Assembly: GCF_019797745.1 (NCBI RefSeq)
Contig: NZ_VOSI01000003.1
Location: 670,370-734,369, forward strand
Reading direction: 5' to 3'
Length of the DNA stretch: 64,000 nucleotides
Origin: Edaphocola aurantiacus
GTDB taxonomy: Bacteria; Bacteroidota; Bacteroidia; Chitinophagales; Chitinophagaceae
Below the pieces are notes generated by a model that was given only the letters and a program-made list of their open reading frames with translations, did no database searches and had not been told where the DNA came from. Both the position numbers and the translations under genes were made by a program. Shown piece after piece: positions 44,477-52,028 of the stretch; the stretch's first letter is position 1, and every line of letters starts with the position of its first letter.

Positions 44477-45283
44477 ATGAAAAAAGTATTATTAATTGTA
44501 GCAGTAGGGTTATCAGGAGCGCTGACAACTAGTTTCTTAGCTTGTAATAAGTGCCCAAAACCAATTAACGCAAATGGAAGAAAAACAGTACTGTACTCTG
44601 GCGCGTTAAAAATTTATGATTCTATACTTAACAATAGCGGCAACCTTCATAACCTGCATTTAGATTCTTTTTCAATCTTGATAGATAATTATGGCGAAAT
44701 AGATAGTCAAATCTATCAATCCACAATGAAGCGATATATTGAAAAACTAGCGTCTAATTATGGAGATAATAACTATCTGGTTTCTTTTAAGGAAAACGCA
44801 GCGTATGGACGGTCAGTTTCTGTAATCAATCAAATTAAAACAGATTTAGAAAATACACCCGTTCTAGGCTCAGCCTACGCAGATATTAAAGATTTATTAC
44901 GTAACACTGGAAGTAAAGATGAATTTAAAGCGGGCCTCTTGAATATTTATGCTAACTACGAACGTGGGTGCCCTCCTCAATATAAAATAAGATTGTCGAC
45001 AATGGTTAGTGTTGCATATTCCTCTTATCAATATTGGGAGAACAACTATGATGGATGGGTTGATAGAGCAATAATGATTACAATGGGTAAGGGAGACGAT
45101 GATAAGAAGAAGAAAGAAGAGGAGGAAAGAAAGAAAAGAGAAATGCAGGCTCAGAAAGAGCAGCGAATTGCCAATTTGGTACAAGCGGATTTAGCGGGTG
45201 CCGCTGTAGGTATAGGAACTGCAGTTGGTGCTGTCGGCGTTGGTGCTATTGCATCAGCTGTAGTCGCATTATCGTGGGATTAA
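44477..45283 (+). CDS. Lipoprotein with charged linker and bacteriocin-like Gly-rich hydrophobic end
   Basis: The 268-aa protein has a lipoprotein leader (ALTTSFLACNK, lipid Cys at residue 23). Residues 40-190 are helical and contain no motif that I recognise. A dense charged coiled coil follows at 209-230 (DDDKKKKEEEERKKREMQ), then a hydrophobic Gly/Ala tail with repeated GxxxG-like spacing (AAVGIGTAVGAVGVGAIAS, 245-263). That tail resembles class II bacteriocins and glycine-zipper pore peptides, though similarity by composition proves nothing. The codon use is AT-rich relative to its neighbours. A two-helix membrane protein follows 17 bp later. Confidence 0.62.
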   Translation: MKKVLLIVAVGLSGALTTSFLACNKCPKPINANGRKTVLYSGALKIYDSILNNSGNLHNLHLDSFSILIDNYGEIDSQIYQSTMKRYIEKLASNYGDNNYLVSFKENAAYGRSVSVINQIKTDLENTPVLGSAYADIKDLLRNTGSKDEFKAGLLNIYANYERGCPPQYKIRLSTMVSVAYSSYQYWENNYDGWVDRAIMITMGKGDDDKKKKEEEERKKREMQAQKEQRIANLVQADLAGAAVGIGTAVGAVGVGAIASAVVALSWD

Positions 45284-45300
45284 TTCAGAAAAACAAAACT

Positions 45301-45708
45301 ATGATATTTATAAAAAATACTGCTTACTACGGCACCTGGTTACCCATTATTATAATAGCCAATAATGGTATTGTACATAAAATATCGGGCTTTAAGTCAG
45401 AGGCGATATTGGATATTGAAGAAGCTACAGAAGTTATTGTCAAACCATCACCATTACACTTTTCGACATATACCGTAAAGGTTGATAATGATTCTGTAAT
45501 TGTGATGACCGAAAATAAAGTACATCGTATTCTATTCCTGCTGGCATGGATAAGCTGTGCCGCATTGCAAATTTTCAGAGATCAACTTCACGGTTTTGCA
45601 TTCTATGCGGTGCTGGCGATACCGATTGTTTATTTATTATGCCTTGTATATTTATCTTTGATACAACCCAAAGCGGCTTTTAAGGTTAAGACTTATTCAT
45701 TAAAGTGA
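45301..45708 (+). CDS. Small membrane protein, partner of the Gly-rich lipoprotein
   Basis: The ATG at 45301 gives 135 aa. Residues 1-80 look like a beta-rich soluble domain (NGIVHKISGFKSEAILDIEEATEVIV), and two membrane helices follow at about 82-98 (RILFLLAWISCAALQIF) and 104-125 (FAFYAVLAIPIVYLLCLVYLSL). I know no family. It shares the AT-rich composition of the previous gene and lies 17 bp after it. If the lipoprotein is a killing factor, this would be the immunity candidate; otherwise the pair may be an uncharacterised envelope complex. Confidence 0.6.
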   Translation: MIFIKNTAYYGTWLPIIIIANNGIVHKISGFKSEAILDIEEATEVIVKPSPLHFSTYTVKVDNDSVIVMTENKVHRILFLLAWISCAALQIFRDQLHGFAFYAVLAIPIVYLLCLVYLSLIQPKAAFKVKTYSLK

Positions 45709-45744
45709 CGCTTCTAATGGTGCGAACTAATTAAAATCTAAAAT

Positions 45745-46299
45745 TTGAATATAAAAAACTTAATAAAAGCCCTTTTCATTACTACAACGTTTATAGTACC
45801 TATTACAACAGACGCACAAATGCCCAAAGCTGGTACTTATGTGCAGCAGTCTGATCTACATAAACTGGAAGGTAAATGGCAAGCAACAAGAGGCAATGAG
45901 ACATTGACTATCAAGTTAACACTTCAATCCAGAAAACAATTTGGGAAGATATACACCGATGCTATCATTGGCTGGCATGATTTTCAAATCAATGGAGTTA
46001 CTGTAAGCAGTACATTCAGTGATCTTAATAATGATGGTAAAGCTAACATGGCCCTAGTCTCTTTTTATCTTATTGACTTAAATAATGGTTCAGTAATGTC
46101 ATTTGGTGATCCCAATCGTAGATTAGGCTATGGCAAGGCAGAAGTAAAGCTTTTGGATAACAATACCCTTAGCTTCAAAATTAAATCTGGTCAGAATGAG
46201 CAAATTAGAGTTGTCGTTGAAGGTAAGGCTACACAAGAGCCGACAGAGGAAAGTAGATTAATAAAAAGTGGAGACTGGATATTACATAAAATGAGTTAA
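45745..46299 (+). CDS. Secreted protein resembling DUF6705, TTG start
   Basis: The 184-aa protein starts at a TTG: a stop codon lies two codons upstream in this frame, and the first ATG is after the leader. From the TTG the product has a proper signal peptide (IKALFITTTFIVPITTDAQ), which makes TTG the likely start. The mature part has HKLEGKWQATRGNETLTIKL and a beta-barrel-like pattern of strands that resembles lipocalin-type or DUF6705 proteins of Bacteroidota. The role is unknown. It follows the membrane protein by 36 bp on the same strand, with the same AT-rich composition. Confidence 0.55.
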   Translation: MNIKNLIKALFITTTFIVPITTDAQMPKAGTYVQQSDLHKLEGKWQATRGNETLTIKLTLQSRKQFGKIYTDAIIGWHDFQINGVTVSSTFSDLNNDGKANMALVSFYLIDLNNGSVMSFGDPNRRLGYGKAEVKLLDNNTLSFKIKSGQNEQIRVVVEGKATQEPTEESRLIKSGDWILHKMS

Positions 46300-46405
46300 G
46301 CAATAGTTCCCATACTTAATATTTGCTTGTGCATTTTTATTTCCCATCGTCATCTTATTGAAGATGGTACTATTCAAGAAAAAGTAATTACTACTTCCAA
46401 AGTTT

Positions 46406-46450
46406 ATACATACGTGTGCCCCGGCAATTTGCCGGGGCACACGTATGTAT
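46406..46450. terminator. Perfect palindrome with 22-bp arms, probable bidirectional terminator
   Basis: Arms of 22 bp, centred on position 46428 with a one-base spacer, match exactly. The core reads GTGCCCCGGCAA / TTGCCGGGGCAC and the outer part ATACATACGT / ACGTATGTAT. It lies between the convergent genes ending at 46299 and 46467. The arms are longer than those of most terminators in the window. Confidence 0.75.
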
Positions 46451-46466
46451 AATGGGGGTATACTCC

Positions 46467-46619
46467 CTAAAATAGCTTGAAGCCATACCAGGCTGCAATA
46501 GCTACTGCAATCCAGGCCAGACCTTTGATCAGAAAAAACAAAAAGCCGAAGATGCCTAATCGCTTAAGCCACTTTTTACGGTTCCCCTTGGGGTTCGTCT
46601 CTGTTTCCTGTGTATCCAT
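46467..46619 (-). CDS. 50-aa single-helix membrane protein overlapping the ABM gene
   Basis: An ATG at 46619 opens a 50-codon frame ending in TAG at 46467. The N-terminus is polar and basic (MDTQETETNPKGNRKKWLKR), and the rest is one hydrophobic stretch at about residues 22-46 (IFGFLFFLIKGLAWIAVAIA). The start overlaps the stop codon of the gene above by one base (TAATG), which couples their translation. Small proteins of this look (charged N-terminus, single helix with FLIKGLAW) are widespread in Bacteroidota, without a known role. The conserved look of the helix and the coupling argue for a real gene. Confidence 0.65.
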   Translation of the reverse strand: MDTQETETNPKGNRKKWLKRLGIFGFLFFLIKGLAWIAVAIAAWYGFKLF

Positions 46620-46954
46620 TATCTGCTGATGACTTTGTATGTTTTGAAATCGGATTTCATCGGAGGAGTTTTGCCTTCTTTTTTCGCGATAGCGATATCT
46701 TCAAATCCTCTTTTGTGTCCTTCGATAAACTGCGGAGATTTGGTCCAGTCTTTGAAGGCCTCTTCCGTATCCCAGAAGCTTACGATCAGGTATTTACCAT
46801 CATCGGTTTGTGGTTTCAATACCTGCATATCGATAAATCCGGTCATGGTATCGATGGCATGTGCACGGGAGGCAAACAGGCTTTCAAATCTTTCTTTGTA
46901 ATCTGCTTCACAATCAATGTAGTTAATCGCAACAAAGTTTCTATTGTTTTCCAT
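46619..46954 (-). CDS. Antibiotic biosynthesis monooxygenase-fold protein (HmoA-like)
   Basis: The ATG at 46954 (MENNRNFVAINYIDC) gives 111 aa; the frame to 47017 adds only an unlikely leader. The ABM ferredoxin-like fold appears as NFVAINYIDCEADYKERFESLFASR at residues 6-30, GFIDMQVLKPQTDDGKYLIVSFW and DTEEAFKDWTKSPQFIEGHK near 62-81. The pattern of the last segment is close to haem-degrading or flavin-free monooxygenases such as HmoA. Haem breakdown is possible but not shown, since I cannot assign a haem-binding residue confidently. It is coupled to the 50-aa membrane protein. Confidence 0.83.
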   Translation of the reverse strand: MENNRNFVAINYIDCEADYKERFESLFASRAHAIDTMTGFIDMQVLKPQTDDGKYLIVSFWDTEEAFKDWTKSPQFIEGHKRGFEDIAIAKKEGKTPPMKSDFKTYKVISR

Positions 46955-47077
46955 AATATTTCTGAATTTGTAATTTTTATGTAAAATTCTGAAAATCAAT
47001 AGAAAGTGGATTGCCAATTCGGGAACAAATACTTATATAAAAAGGAATTTGTCACTACACCGTCATATTTATACACA

Positions 47078-47108
47078 CAGTCCGGGATCAAAACAAGATC
47101 CCGGACTG
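47078..47108 (-). terminator. Terminator of the VOC/SRPBCC pair
   Basis: Perfect 12-bp arms CAGTCCGGGATC / GATCCCGGACTG with a 7-nt loop directly after the stop codon at 47125. Confidence 0.82.
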
Positions 47109-47124
47109 CCTGATTTTTATATAC

Positions 47125-47556
47125 TTACTGGCAGTTAAACATCCATTGAATGCCGTACTTGTCTACACAGCTGCCATAGTATGCACCCCAGAACATATCC
47201 TGCAGGTCCATCGTTACCTGACCACCATCAGATAAGGCCGTAAACAAGCGGCTTGTTTCTTCACGGGTATCCGGTTGCAGACTGATGTATACATTATTGC
47301 CCTGGTTTATGGTAAACCCCATAGACTCCGGTGCATCAGTACCCATAAGCTTATGGCCGCCCAGGATGGTTAATTCTACGTGCATAACCAGGTTCTTATC
47401 TGCTTCGGACAATTCCGGAACACCCTCTGGTGCGGGACCATGCCCCATGCGCATAATGCCGGGACCGCCGAACTCACCGCCAAACACGGATTTATAGAAA
47501 TTGAATGCCTCCTCGGTATGACGGGGAAAGTTTAGATAGGTGCTTACGCTTGCCAT
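47125..47556 (-). CDS. VOC family protein, PhnB-like
   Basis: The 143-aa protein fits the PhnB-type VOC domain: YLNFPRHTEEAFNFYKSVFGGEF at residues 7-29, then HVELTILGGHKLMGTD near 73, and DMFWGAYYGSCVDKYGIQWMFNCQ at the end, the signature close of this subfamily. Members are often mislabelled demethylubiquinone methyltransferases; no methyltransferase motif is present. The actual ligand is unknown. It lies 41 bp after the two-domain SRPBCC gene on the same strand, and a terminator follows. Confidence 0.88.
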   Translation of the reverse strand: MASVSTYLNFPRHTEEAFNFYKSVFGGEFGGPGIMRMGHGPAPEGVPELSEADKNLVMHVELTILGGHKLMGTDAPESMGFTINQGNNVYISLQPDTREETSRLFTALSDGGQVTMDLQDMFWGAYYGSCVDKYGIQWMFNCQ

Positions 47557-47597
47557 GATTGCTGTTTTGTAAGGTTATGATTAAAAATAGGTTATAA

Positions 47598-48470
47598 TCA
47601 GATGATGGTCTCTGCATCAGTAGATAAGCGCTTAATCTCTTCCAGTGCTTTCGGGAAGGTAGACAGCATATAATCTTTATGCTTCTGGTCTACGTCTACT
47701 TCTGCGAGCAGGGTCGTAACCCCGTCTTTCTCTGTAAGGGTATACATCTCCAGGCTGCCTGTCCAGTGGCGTGCAGCCTCATCTACCGGCATTTCCACAC
47801 CCTCTTTTATGCTACCGATATGGCTGAAGATGATCTTTTCATATGGTTTTACATAAAACACCTGGCTGTACATACCGGAACCATCAGGAGCCAGGAAGTG
47901 AACAATCTCATTGGCCTCCAGCTCTCCTTCATAATATGATCCCGGACAGAATGGAGTCGTCCATTTTGTGTAACTGTCATGATCCCACATTACCTCCCAT
48001 ACTTTCTCTGCCGGGGCATTGATCTCGATGGTAAAAGGCGTACGTTCGATATTGTATAAATAATTGCGCAGATTGATGCGGATAATTCCGTGCCAGCCTA
48101 CTTCAAAGTTCTCTTTGGAAAAATCGGATCCGGCATCAGAAAAGTTTTCGGTATCCTGGTGTGTAAGGGTAAGTCTTGTCTCCCCATCGATTTCATCCAG
48201 ATCCCAGGTCAGTACGGAAGTGCCCTTGGAGTGGCTCGGATGTGTCCATGTATGTTTGAAACGCTTATTGGGTACTACTTCCAGTACCTTACACTGATGA
48301 TGGTATAGCTTAGATGGTCCTTCGTAAAAGTTGAATGTATCGCCTTCGGTAAGCGAGAGGTCTGCAATGTCAAAATACCATTCTTTCATTGCGTCTTTGT
48401 CAGTAATGGCCTTCCACACCTGTTCTAAAGGTGCCTGGAATGTCTCGACCATAATAATAGGTGTGCCCAT
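47598..48470 (-). CDS. Tandem SRPBCC protein (two AHSA1-like domains)
   Basis: The 290-aa protein contains two SRPBCC domains in a row. The first opens with VETFQAPLEQVWKAITDKDAMKEW at residues 8-31 and ends near GWHGIIRINLRNYLYNIE at about 140. The second opens with FTIEINAPAEKVWEVMWDHDSYTKW near 145 and ends with YMLSTFPKALEEIKRLS. Each half matches the length of a normal single-domain member. The fusion probably gives an intramolecular dimer or two ligand cavities. No ligand is known. The operon partner is the VOC gene at 47125. Confidence 0.85.
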   Translation of the reverse strand: MGTPIIMVETFQAPLEQVWKAITDKDAMKEWYFDIADLSLTEGDTFNFYEGPSKLYHHQCKVLEVVPNKRFKHTWTHPSHSKGTSVLTWDLDEIDGETRLTLTHQDTENFSDAGSDFSKENFEVGWHGIIRINLRNYLYNIERTPFTIEINAPAEKVWEVMWDHDSYTKWTTPFCPGSYYEGELEANEIVHFLAPDGSGMYSQVFYVKPYEKIIFSHIGSIKEGVEMPVDEAARHWTGSLEMYTLTEKDGVTTLLAEVDVDQKHKDYMLSTFPKALEEIKRLSTDAETII

Positions 48471-48616
48471 AATGCATTGATTTTATGACTGAAAAGTACA
48501 TATTTTAATGCAAAGGAAATATTATTATTTATAGAAAGATGGATGCAAAAATGTGGTCTACGACACATAAAGTATTGTTCTATAATACAGTATGAACATT
48601 ACCTTCAAATCAAAAA

Positions 48617-49087
48617 TTACATACTGATCAGGCGCTCCATGACATAGTACATGGCTGGGCATACGGTAGTATTCTTAAGGGTAAGGCTGGGTTGCTTCAG
48701 CAACACATCTTCATTGGTATACGGAAAGCGGGCACAGTCTCTGGGGCGCTCCTCATAAATACTGCAGTAGTTATCAGATCCCAGGAAAGGGCAAGGGCTG
48801 GACCGGACTACATAATCGCCATCACTGTCCAGTTTCAGGTAGGTATCTATAAAAGCTGCTTCTTTCATGCGTAAATGTTTGGCAATACGCTTGATGTCCG
48901 GCATCTTAAACCGTGGAGAATAATTTTTGCAGCAGTTGGCACAGGCCAGACAATCTACATTTTGGAATGCCTCATCATGCAGATCAGGCAATAAGGCCAA
49001 CACTTTATTCTTGTTGGCCTTTTTTAAAAAATTTCTGTACTGGCCCTGGTGCTCTTTAGCCAGCTTTTCGTAATGCACAATATCCAA
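48617..49087 (-). CDS. YkgJ family cysteine cluster protein
   Basis: The 156-aa protein has CLACANCC at residues 46-53 and later Cys in SPCPFLGSDNYCSIYEERPRDC, the full set of the Fe-S/zinc-type cluster of the YkgJ family. The start is a TTG at 49087 (no upstream ATG in frame; a stop from the preceding gene lies 8 bp away). A GTG three codons later is an alternative. The family is thought to bind Fe-S or zinc and some members act in protein modification; no substrate is known. It follows the one-domain asparaginase gene by 8 bp, so they are likely one unit. Confidence 0.85.
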   Translation of the reverse strand: MDIVHYEKLAKEHQGQYRNFLKKANKNKVLALLPDLHDEAFQNVDCLACANCCKNYSPRFKMPDIKRIAKHLRMKEAAFIDTYLKLDSDGDYVVRSSPCPFLGSDNYCSIYEERPRDCARFPYTNEDVLLKQPSLTLKNTTVCPAMYYVMERLISM

Positions 49088-49095
49088 AACACCGT

Positions 49096-49584
49096 TTATT
49101 TTAGGGTTTCAAAGAAACCGGTTTTCTTATTTTTACGCACATTGTCCCATGCATAATAACGGCCGTTCATGGCTACATATACACCATGCGGCAGCGTCTG
49201 CAGGAAAGCCAGTGCGGCGCCCAGGTTAAAGAACCCATCAGAACTACCGAACTTGTATGGGATCATTGCACCTGTAATCACAATTGTTTTTTCCAGTCCT
49301 GCATTGGCAATAAACTCAGCGGTTTCGGCCATTGTATCGGTACCATGCGTGATAAGGATACGGTCTTCTTCCGCTTTACGGCAATTATGCAGGATCACTT
49401 CACGATCGGTATCAGTCATCTCCAGGCTGTCGACCATCATCAGGGTGCGCACTTCTGTATCTATAGTACAGCGCCCTAATTGCAGCATTTCCGGAACATG
49501 AGTCTCCTCAAAGTCCAGTTTGCCATTGATCATATCATACTCTTTATCGAAGGTACCGCCGGTAACTAATATTCTGATTGCCAT
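49096..49584 (-). CDS. Single-domain asparaginase-fold protein
   Basis: The 162-aa protein covers only the N-terminal domain of bacterial L-asparaginases. VTGGTFDKEYD near residues 7-17 holds the nucleophile Thr11, and ILITHGTDTMAETA near 76-89 holds the second Thr-Asp pair. IVITGAMIPYKFGSSDGFFNLGAAL follows near 97, the last part of this domain. Full asparaginases (about 330 aa) have a second domain that completes the active site between subunits; here the frame simply ends at residue 162. Short forms are known in several phyla. Activity toward asparagine is uncertain. Confidence 0.82.
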   Translation of the reverse strand: MAIRILVTGGTFDKEYDMINGKLDFEETHVPEMLQLGRCTIDTEVRTLMMVDSLEMTDTDREVILHNCRKAEEDRILITHGTDTMAETAEFIANAGLEKTIVITGAMIPYKFGSSDGFFNLGAALAFLQTLPHGVYVAMNGRYYAWDNVRKNKKTGFFETLK

Positions 49585-49631
49585 TATCGTGTGGAAATTT
49601 GCTGCAAATGTACAGCATTCCCCGATTATTT

Positions 49632-50303
49632 TTAGTTATAGCGCAAATAAAAGAGCACTCTGATCACAGCAATGATTGCAAATACAGAGATAACCGCATT
49701 TCTGCGATTCCGGTGGGATATATTGAACAGGTTCAGCATACGGTCTTTGTGGATCACCACCAGAACACAGCCAAAATATATCGCTGTTCCGATCCTGAAC
49801 AAGGTCATGGAATCTGCGAAATAGTCTAAAGCGCCAATACCGATGATGGAATATACCTCAATGATGACCAATATAATATTACTGATGGCAAAGTACTGCA
49901 GCAGGTACCAGCCCCAGGACTTGAATTTGTATAAGGCATAGATGCAGAGGCCGTACATAATCAGACCCGGTGCCTGTTTCAGGATAACCAGTATAGCGGT
50001 CAGTACAATGAGCGACAAGCACAGGTATTTATGCCATTGCAGGGCCTTATGATCAATCTCCGGACCGGCATGGAGCACGCCCTCTTCTGCATCAAAATCC
50101 CAGCTGAGTTTATTATAAGGGTTGCCAATCAGGTCATTATCCTTACCGGACCACTTAGCTTCCGGCGCAGTTTCCGGAACGGCGATTCCCCTTTCGGTTA
50201 AGACCTGACGGGCATAGGTAATGCTTACCGCATCATACTGTTCGGCATGGGTACAGATATACAGCAGGTCTTCGTTACTATAAGATTGATATTGGTCGTA
50301 CAT
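49632..50303 (-). CDS. Membrane protein of unknown function, downstream member of a paralogous pair
   Basis: The 223-aa protein begins with a short soluble helical part (YSNEDLLYICTHAEQYDAVSITYARQVLTERGI), then an acidic linker, then about five hydrophobic segments (CLSLIVLTAILVIL, IMYGLCIYALYKF, YFAISNIILVIIEVY and others). The same plan and several residues (YQ…S…EL…ICHN…A…LEERN versus this start, and W-DFD in the linker) are seen in the gene upstream, so the two arose by duplication. No family is recognised. The stop of the upstream gene is 1 bp before this ATG, so translation is coupled. Confidence 0.72.
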   Translation of the reverse strand: MYDQYQSYSNEDLLYICTHAEQYDAVSITYARQVLTERGIAVPETAPEAKWSGKDNDLIGNPYNKLSWDFDAEEGVLHAGPEIDHKALQWHKYLCLSLIVLTAILVILKQAPGLIMYGLCIYALYKFKSWGWYLLQYFAISNIILVIIEVYSIIGIGALDYFADSMTLFRIGTAIYFGCVLVVIHKDRMLNLFNISHRNRRNAVISVFAIIAVIRVLFYLRYN

Positions 50304-50304
50304 A

Positions 50305-51093
50305 TCAGATCGTAAAGTTTTTGATGAGATAAAGCAGGATTCTCAATCCGATAAAAATGGCTACAGAAACGAGCAAAGTCTTCTTTTTCCGTTTATCATC
50401 TACACCATAAAATACCTGCATGAAAGGCTGGATCAATAAGATAAATACCCCAATATACCCCAGCAGGTACAAGGTACTTTCTCCCTGCCAGTAATCTGCG
50501 ATACCATTGGTATATGGATCCATGAAGATATCAAACAGTCCCAGCATACGCGTTCCGAAGTTGACAACAACATAGCCCACGAGCAGGCTCCAGGCCCAGG
50601 CTCTTCTTTTATACAATCCGCATACAATTGCTATTTCCAGTGCGGTCCACAGTACATAAAAAGAAAGGGTGATGTAATTGTTGTAGATAGAATCGGGATA
50701 CATGATATAGGACAGCAGGAGCTGTAATGTGAAATATGTATTCCTGATCGTCATCAGGGTAAATACCGAAAGCAGCACCCAGTGCCAGCGAAGTACCTGT
50801 GTCGGGGCCTTGGCATATTCCTGCAGGCTGCCTTCTTTATCAAAATCCCAGGTATCTCTGGGTACAGCAGTCTCTTCAAATATGCTGCCAAGTTTTTGTA
50901 CCAGGGCAGATGGCTTCTTGGGAGCCACCTCTGAAGTGTCTGCCACATAACCTGCTATATCTACATTGCGCTCTTCCAATACCCTGCGGGCATCTTCTAC
51001 TGCCCTTGGCTGGTATTTTGAGGAATTATGGCAGATATGCATCAGTTCTGCATCGCTAAGGGTCTGGTATTTTTTATAAAAATCAAATTCCAT
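50305..51093 (-). CDS. Membrane protein of unknown function, upstream member of a paralogous pair
   Basis: The ATG at 51093 (MEFDFYKKYQTLSDAELMH) gives a 262-aa protein; the frame upstream of it runs into the repeat region without a better start. A soluble helical head (residues 1-45) resembles that of the next gene, with a Glu-rich linker and WDFDKEG near residue 90. Five or so membrane segments follow (VLLSVFTLMTIRNTYFTLQLLLSYI, VLWTALEIAIVCGLYKR, LLVGYVVVNFG, LLGYIGVFILLIQPFM). The two genes are almost fused (1-bp gap). I recognise no domain; a heteromeric membrane complex is possible. Confidence 0.72.
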   Translation of the reverse strand: MEFDFYKKYQTLSDAELMHICHNSSKYQPRAVEDARRVLEERNVDIAGYVADTSEVAPKKPSALVQKLGSIFEETAVPRDTWDFDKEGSLQEYAKAPTQVLRWHWVLLSVFTLMTIRNTYFTLQLLLSYIMYPDSIYNNYITLSFYVLWTALEIAIVCGLYKRRAWAWSLLVGYVVVNFGTRMLGLFDIFMDPYTNGIADYWQGESTLYLLGYIGVFILLIQPFMQVFYGVDDKRKKKTLLVSVAIFIGLRILLYLIKNFTI

Positions 51094-51114
51094 ACGATCG
51101 TTTTCGAGTCTCAA

Positions 51115-51424
51115 ATAAACGGCATTTATCCTACAAAGGCAATGCCTAAAGCCATAAAATATTTACTGAGTATCCGCTTAAAGGAAACAAAGACTAGCAT
51201 TATGATTTAAATAGTCTATTTATATCTTTTGCTACCTTTTACCTTGATGAAAACAAAGGCATTTTTGGTCCTTTTGTTGCCGGACAAAAGGACCAAAAAA
51301 AGAGTTGACAACATGCGGATAACCATAAAATATTATCTTATGTGAAGCAAAGTCATTATTTCTGCAGCACTATGTATTCTACAGGAAATTTATTTTCTTT
51401 GTCTGACAACTATATAAGCATACA
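51115..51424. other. Intergenic region with inverted repeat (51262-51299)
   Basis: These 310 bp between divergent genes hold one clear structure: a hairpin with 16-bp arms (TTTTTGGTCCTTTTGT / ACAAAAGGACCAAAAA) at 51262-51299. It resembles the nested repeat at 35784-35842 in its CCTTGAT and TTTTG elements. No gene fits. The promoters of both flanking genes must lie here, but no box could be assigned. Confidence 0.55.
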
Positions 51425-51973
51425 ATGAAGCGATTTTTATACCTCCTCGCATTTACCTCACTGAGCATGAGTGCCCTGGCACAAAGGCCTACAACCCGTA
51501 CTACGAAGATCAAGGGAAATGAATTTGAATGGGAAATGGTATTTGATAAAGTAAAGACGGTGAGTCAGTATACCAAAAAAGATACGGTGATTACGGTGCA
51601 GAACCGCGGACACCTGCTGCGCCTGAACGGGCAAGCCGTGAGCAGTACTTTCCCGCCAAAGACACTAAAGACACTGGAGAAATACTTGAAGAAATCAATC
51701 GCTAAGGCCAAAATGCCAGCTTTGAAATTCAATGATAAGGATCTGAGGGTCCATTTCAGCAATTGCGTGATGAATGAGGCAGGCAAGATCGTGTATTACG
51801 AAGTATACTTCTTCCCCTCAAAAGATGATCTGCAATTGTACCCCAACGAGTATACTCCTGAGGTAAAAACGTTTATCGCTAAAATGGAGAATATTATGAA
51901 TCAGGCGCCCTTATTTCCATCAGAACCGGCAATGAACCTGTATCTTGCCGAACCCATTATACTAGTAGACTAA
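51425..51973 (+). CDS. Secreted protein of unknown function
   Basis: The 182-aa protein has a signal peptide ending MSALAQ and a mature domain without any motif that I recognise. It alternates basic beta strands and short helices (RTTKIKGNEFEWEMVFDKVKT, TLKTLEKYLKKSIAKAKMP), with a final acidic, Pro-rich tail (EPAMNLYLAEPIILVD). There is a single Cys, so no disulphide. It stands alone, convergent with a lipoprotein gene. A long palindrome begins at its stop codon. Confidence 0.65.
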   Translation: MKRFLYLLAFTSLSMSALAQRPTTRTTKIKGNEFEWEMVFDKVKTVSQYTKKDTVITVQNRGHLLRLNGQAVSSTFPPKTLKTLEKYLKKSIAKAKMPALKFNDKDLRVHFSNCVMNEAGKIVYYEVYFFPSKDDLQLYPNEYTPEVKTFIAKMENIMNQAPLFPSEPAMNLYLAEPIILVD

Positions 51974-52028
51974 TCAGCTATACAAAACAATAAGGCGCAC
52001 GTGCGCCTTATTGTTTTGTATAGCTGAT
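51973..52028. terminator. Perfect 56-bp palindrome, probably also a bidirectional terminator
   Basis: Two arms of 28 bp match exactly with no spacer. The centre is AATAAGGCGCAC / GTGCGCCTTATT, and the outer part is ATCAGCTATACAAAAC and its complement. The left arm begins at the last base of the stop codon of the gene ending at 51973. The right arm runs into the last codons of the lipoprotein gene ending at 52008. The inner part works as a bidirectional terminator; the outer part is longer than needed for that. Confidence 0.85.

Noticed and set aside
47125..47556. Calling the PhnB-like VOC protein a demethylubiquinone methyltransferase
   Set aside because: There is no SAM-binding motif; the label comes from a historic database error for this subfamily.
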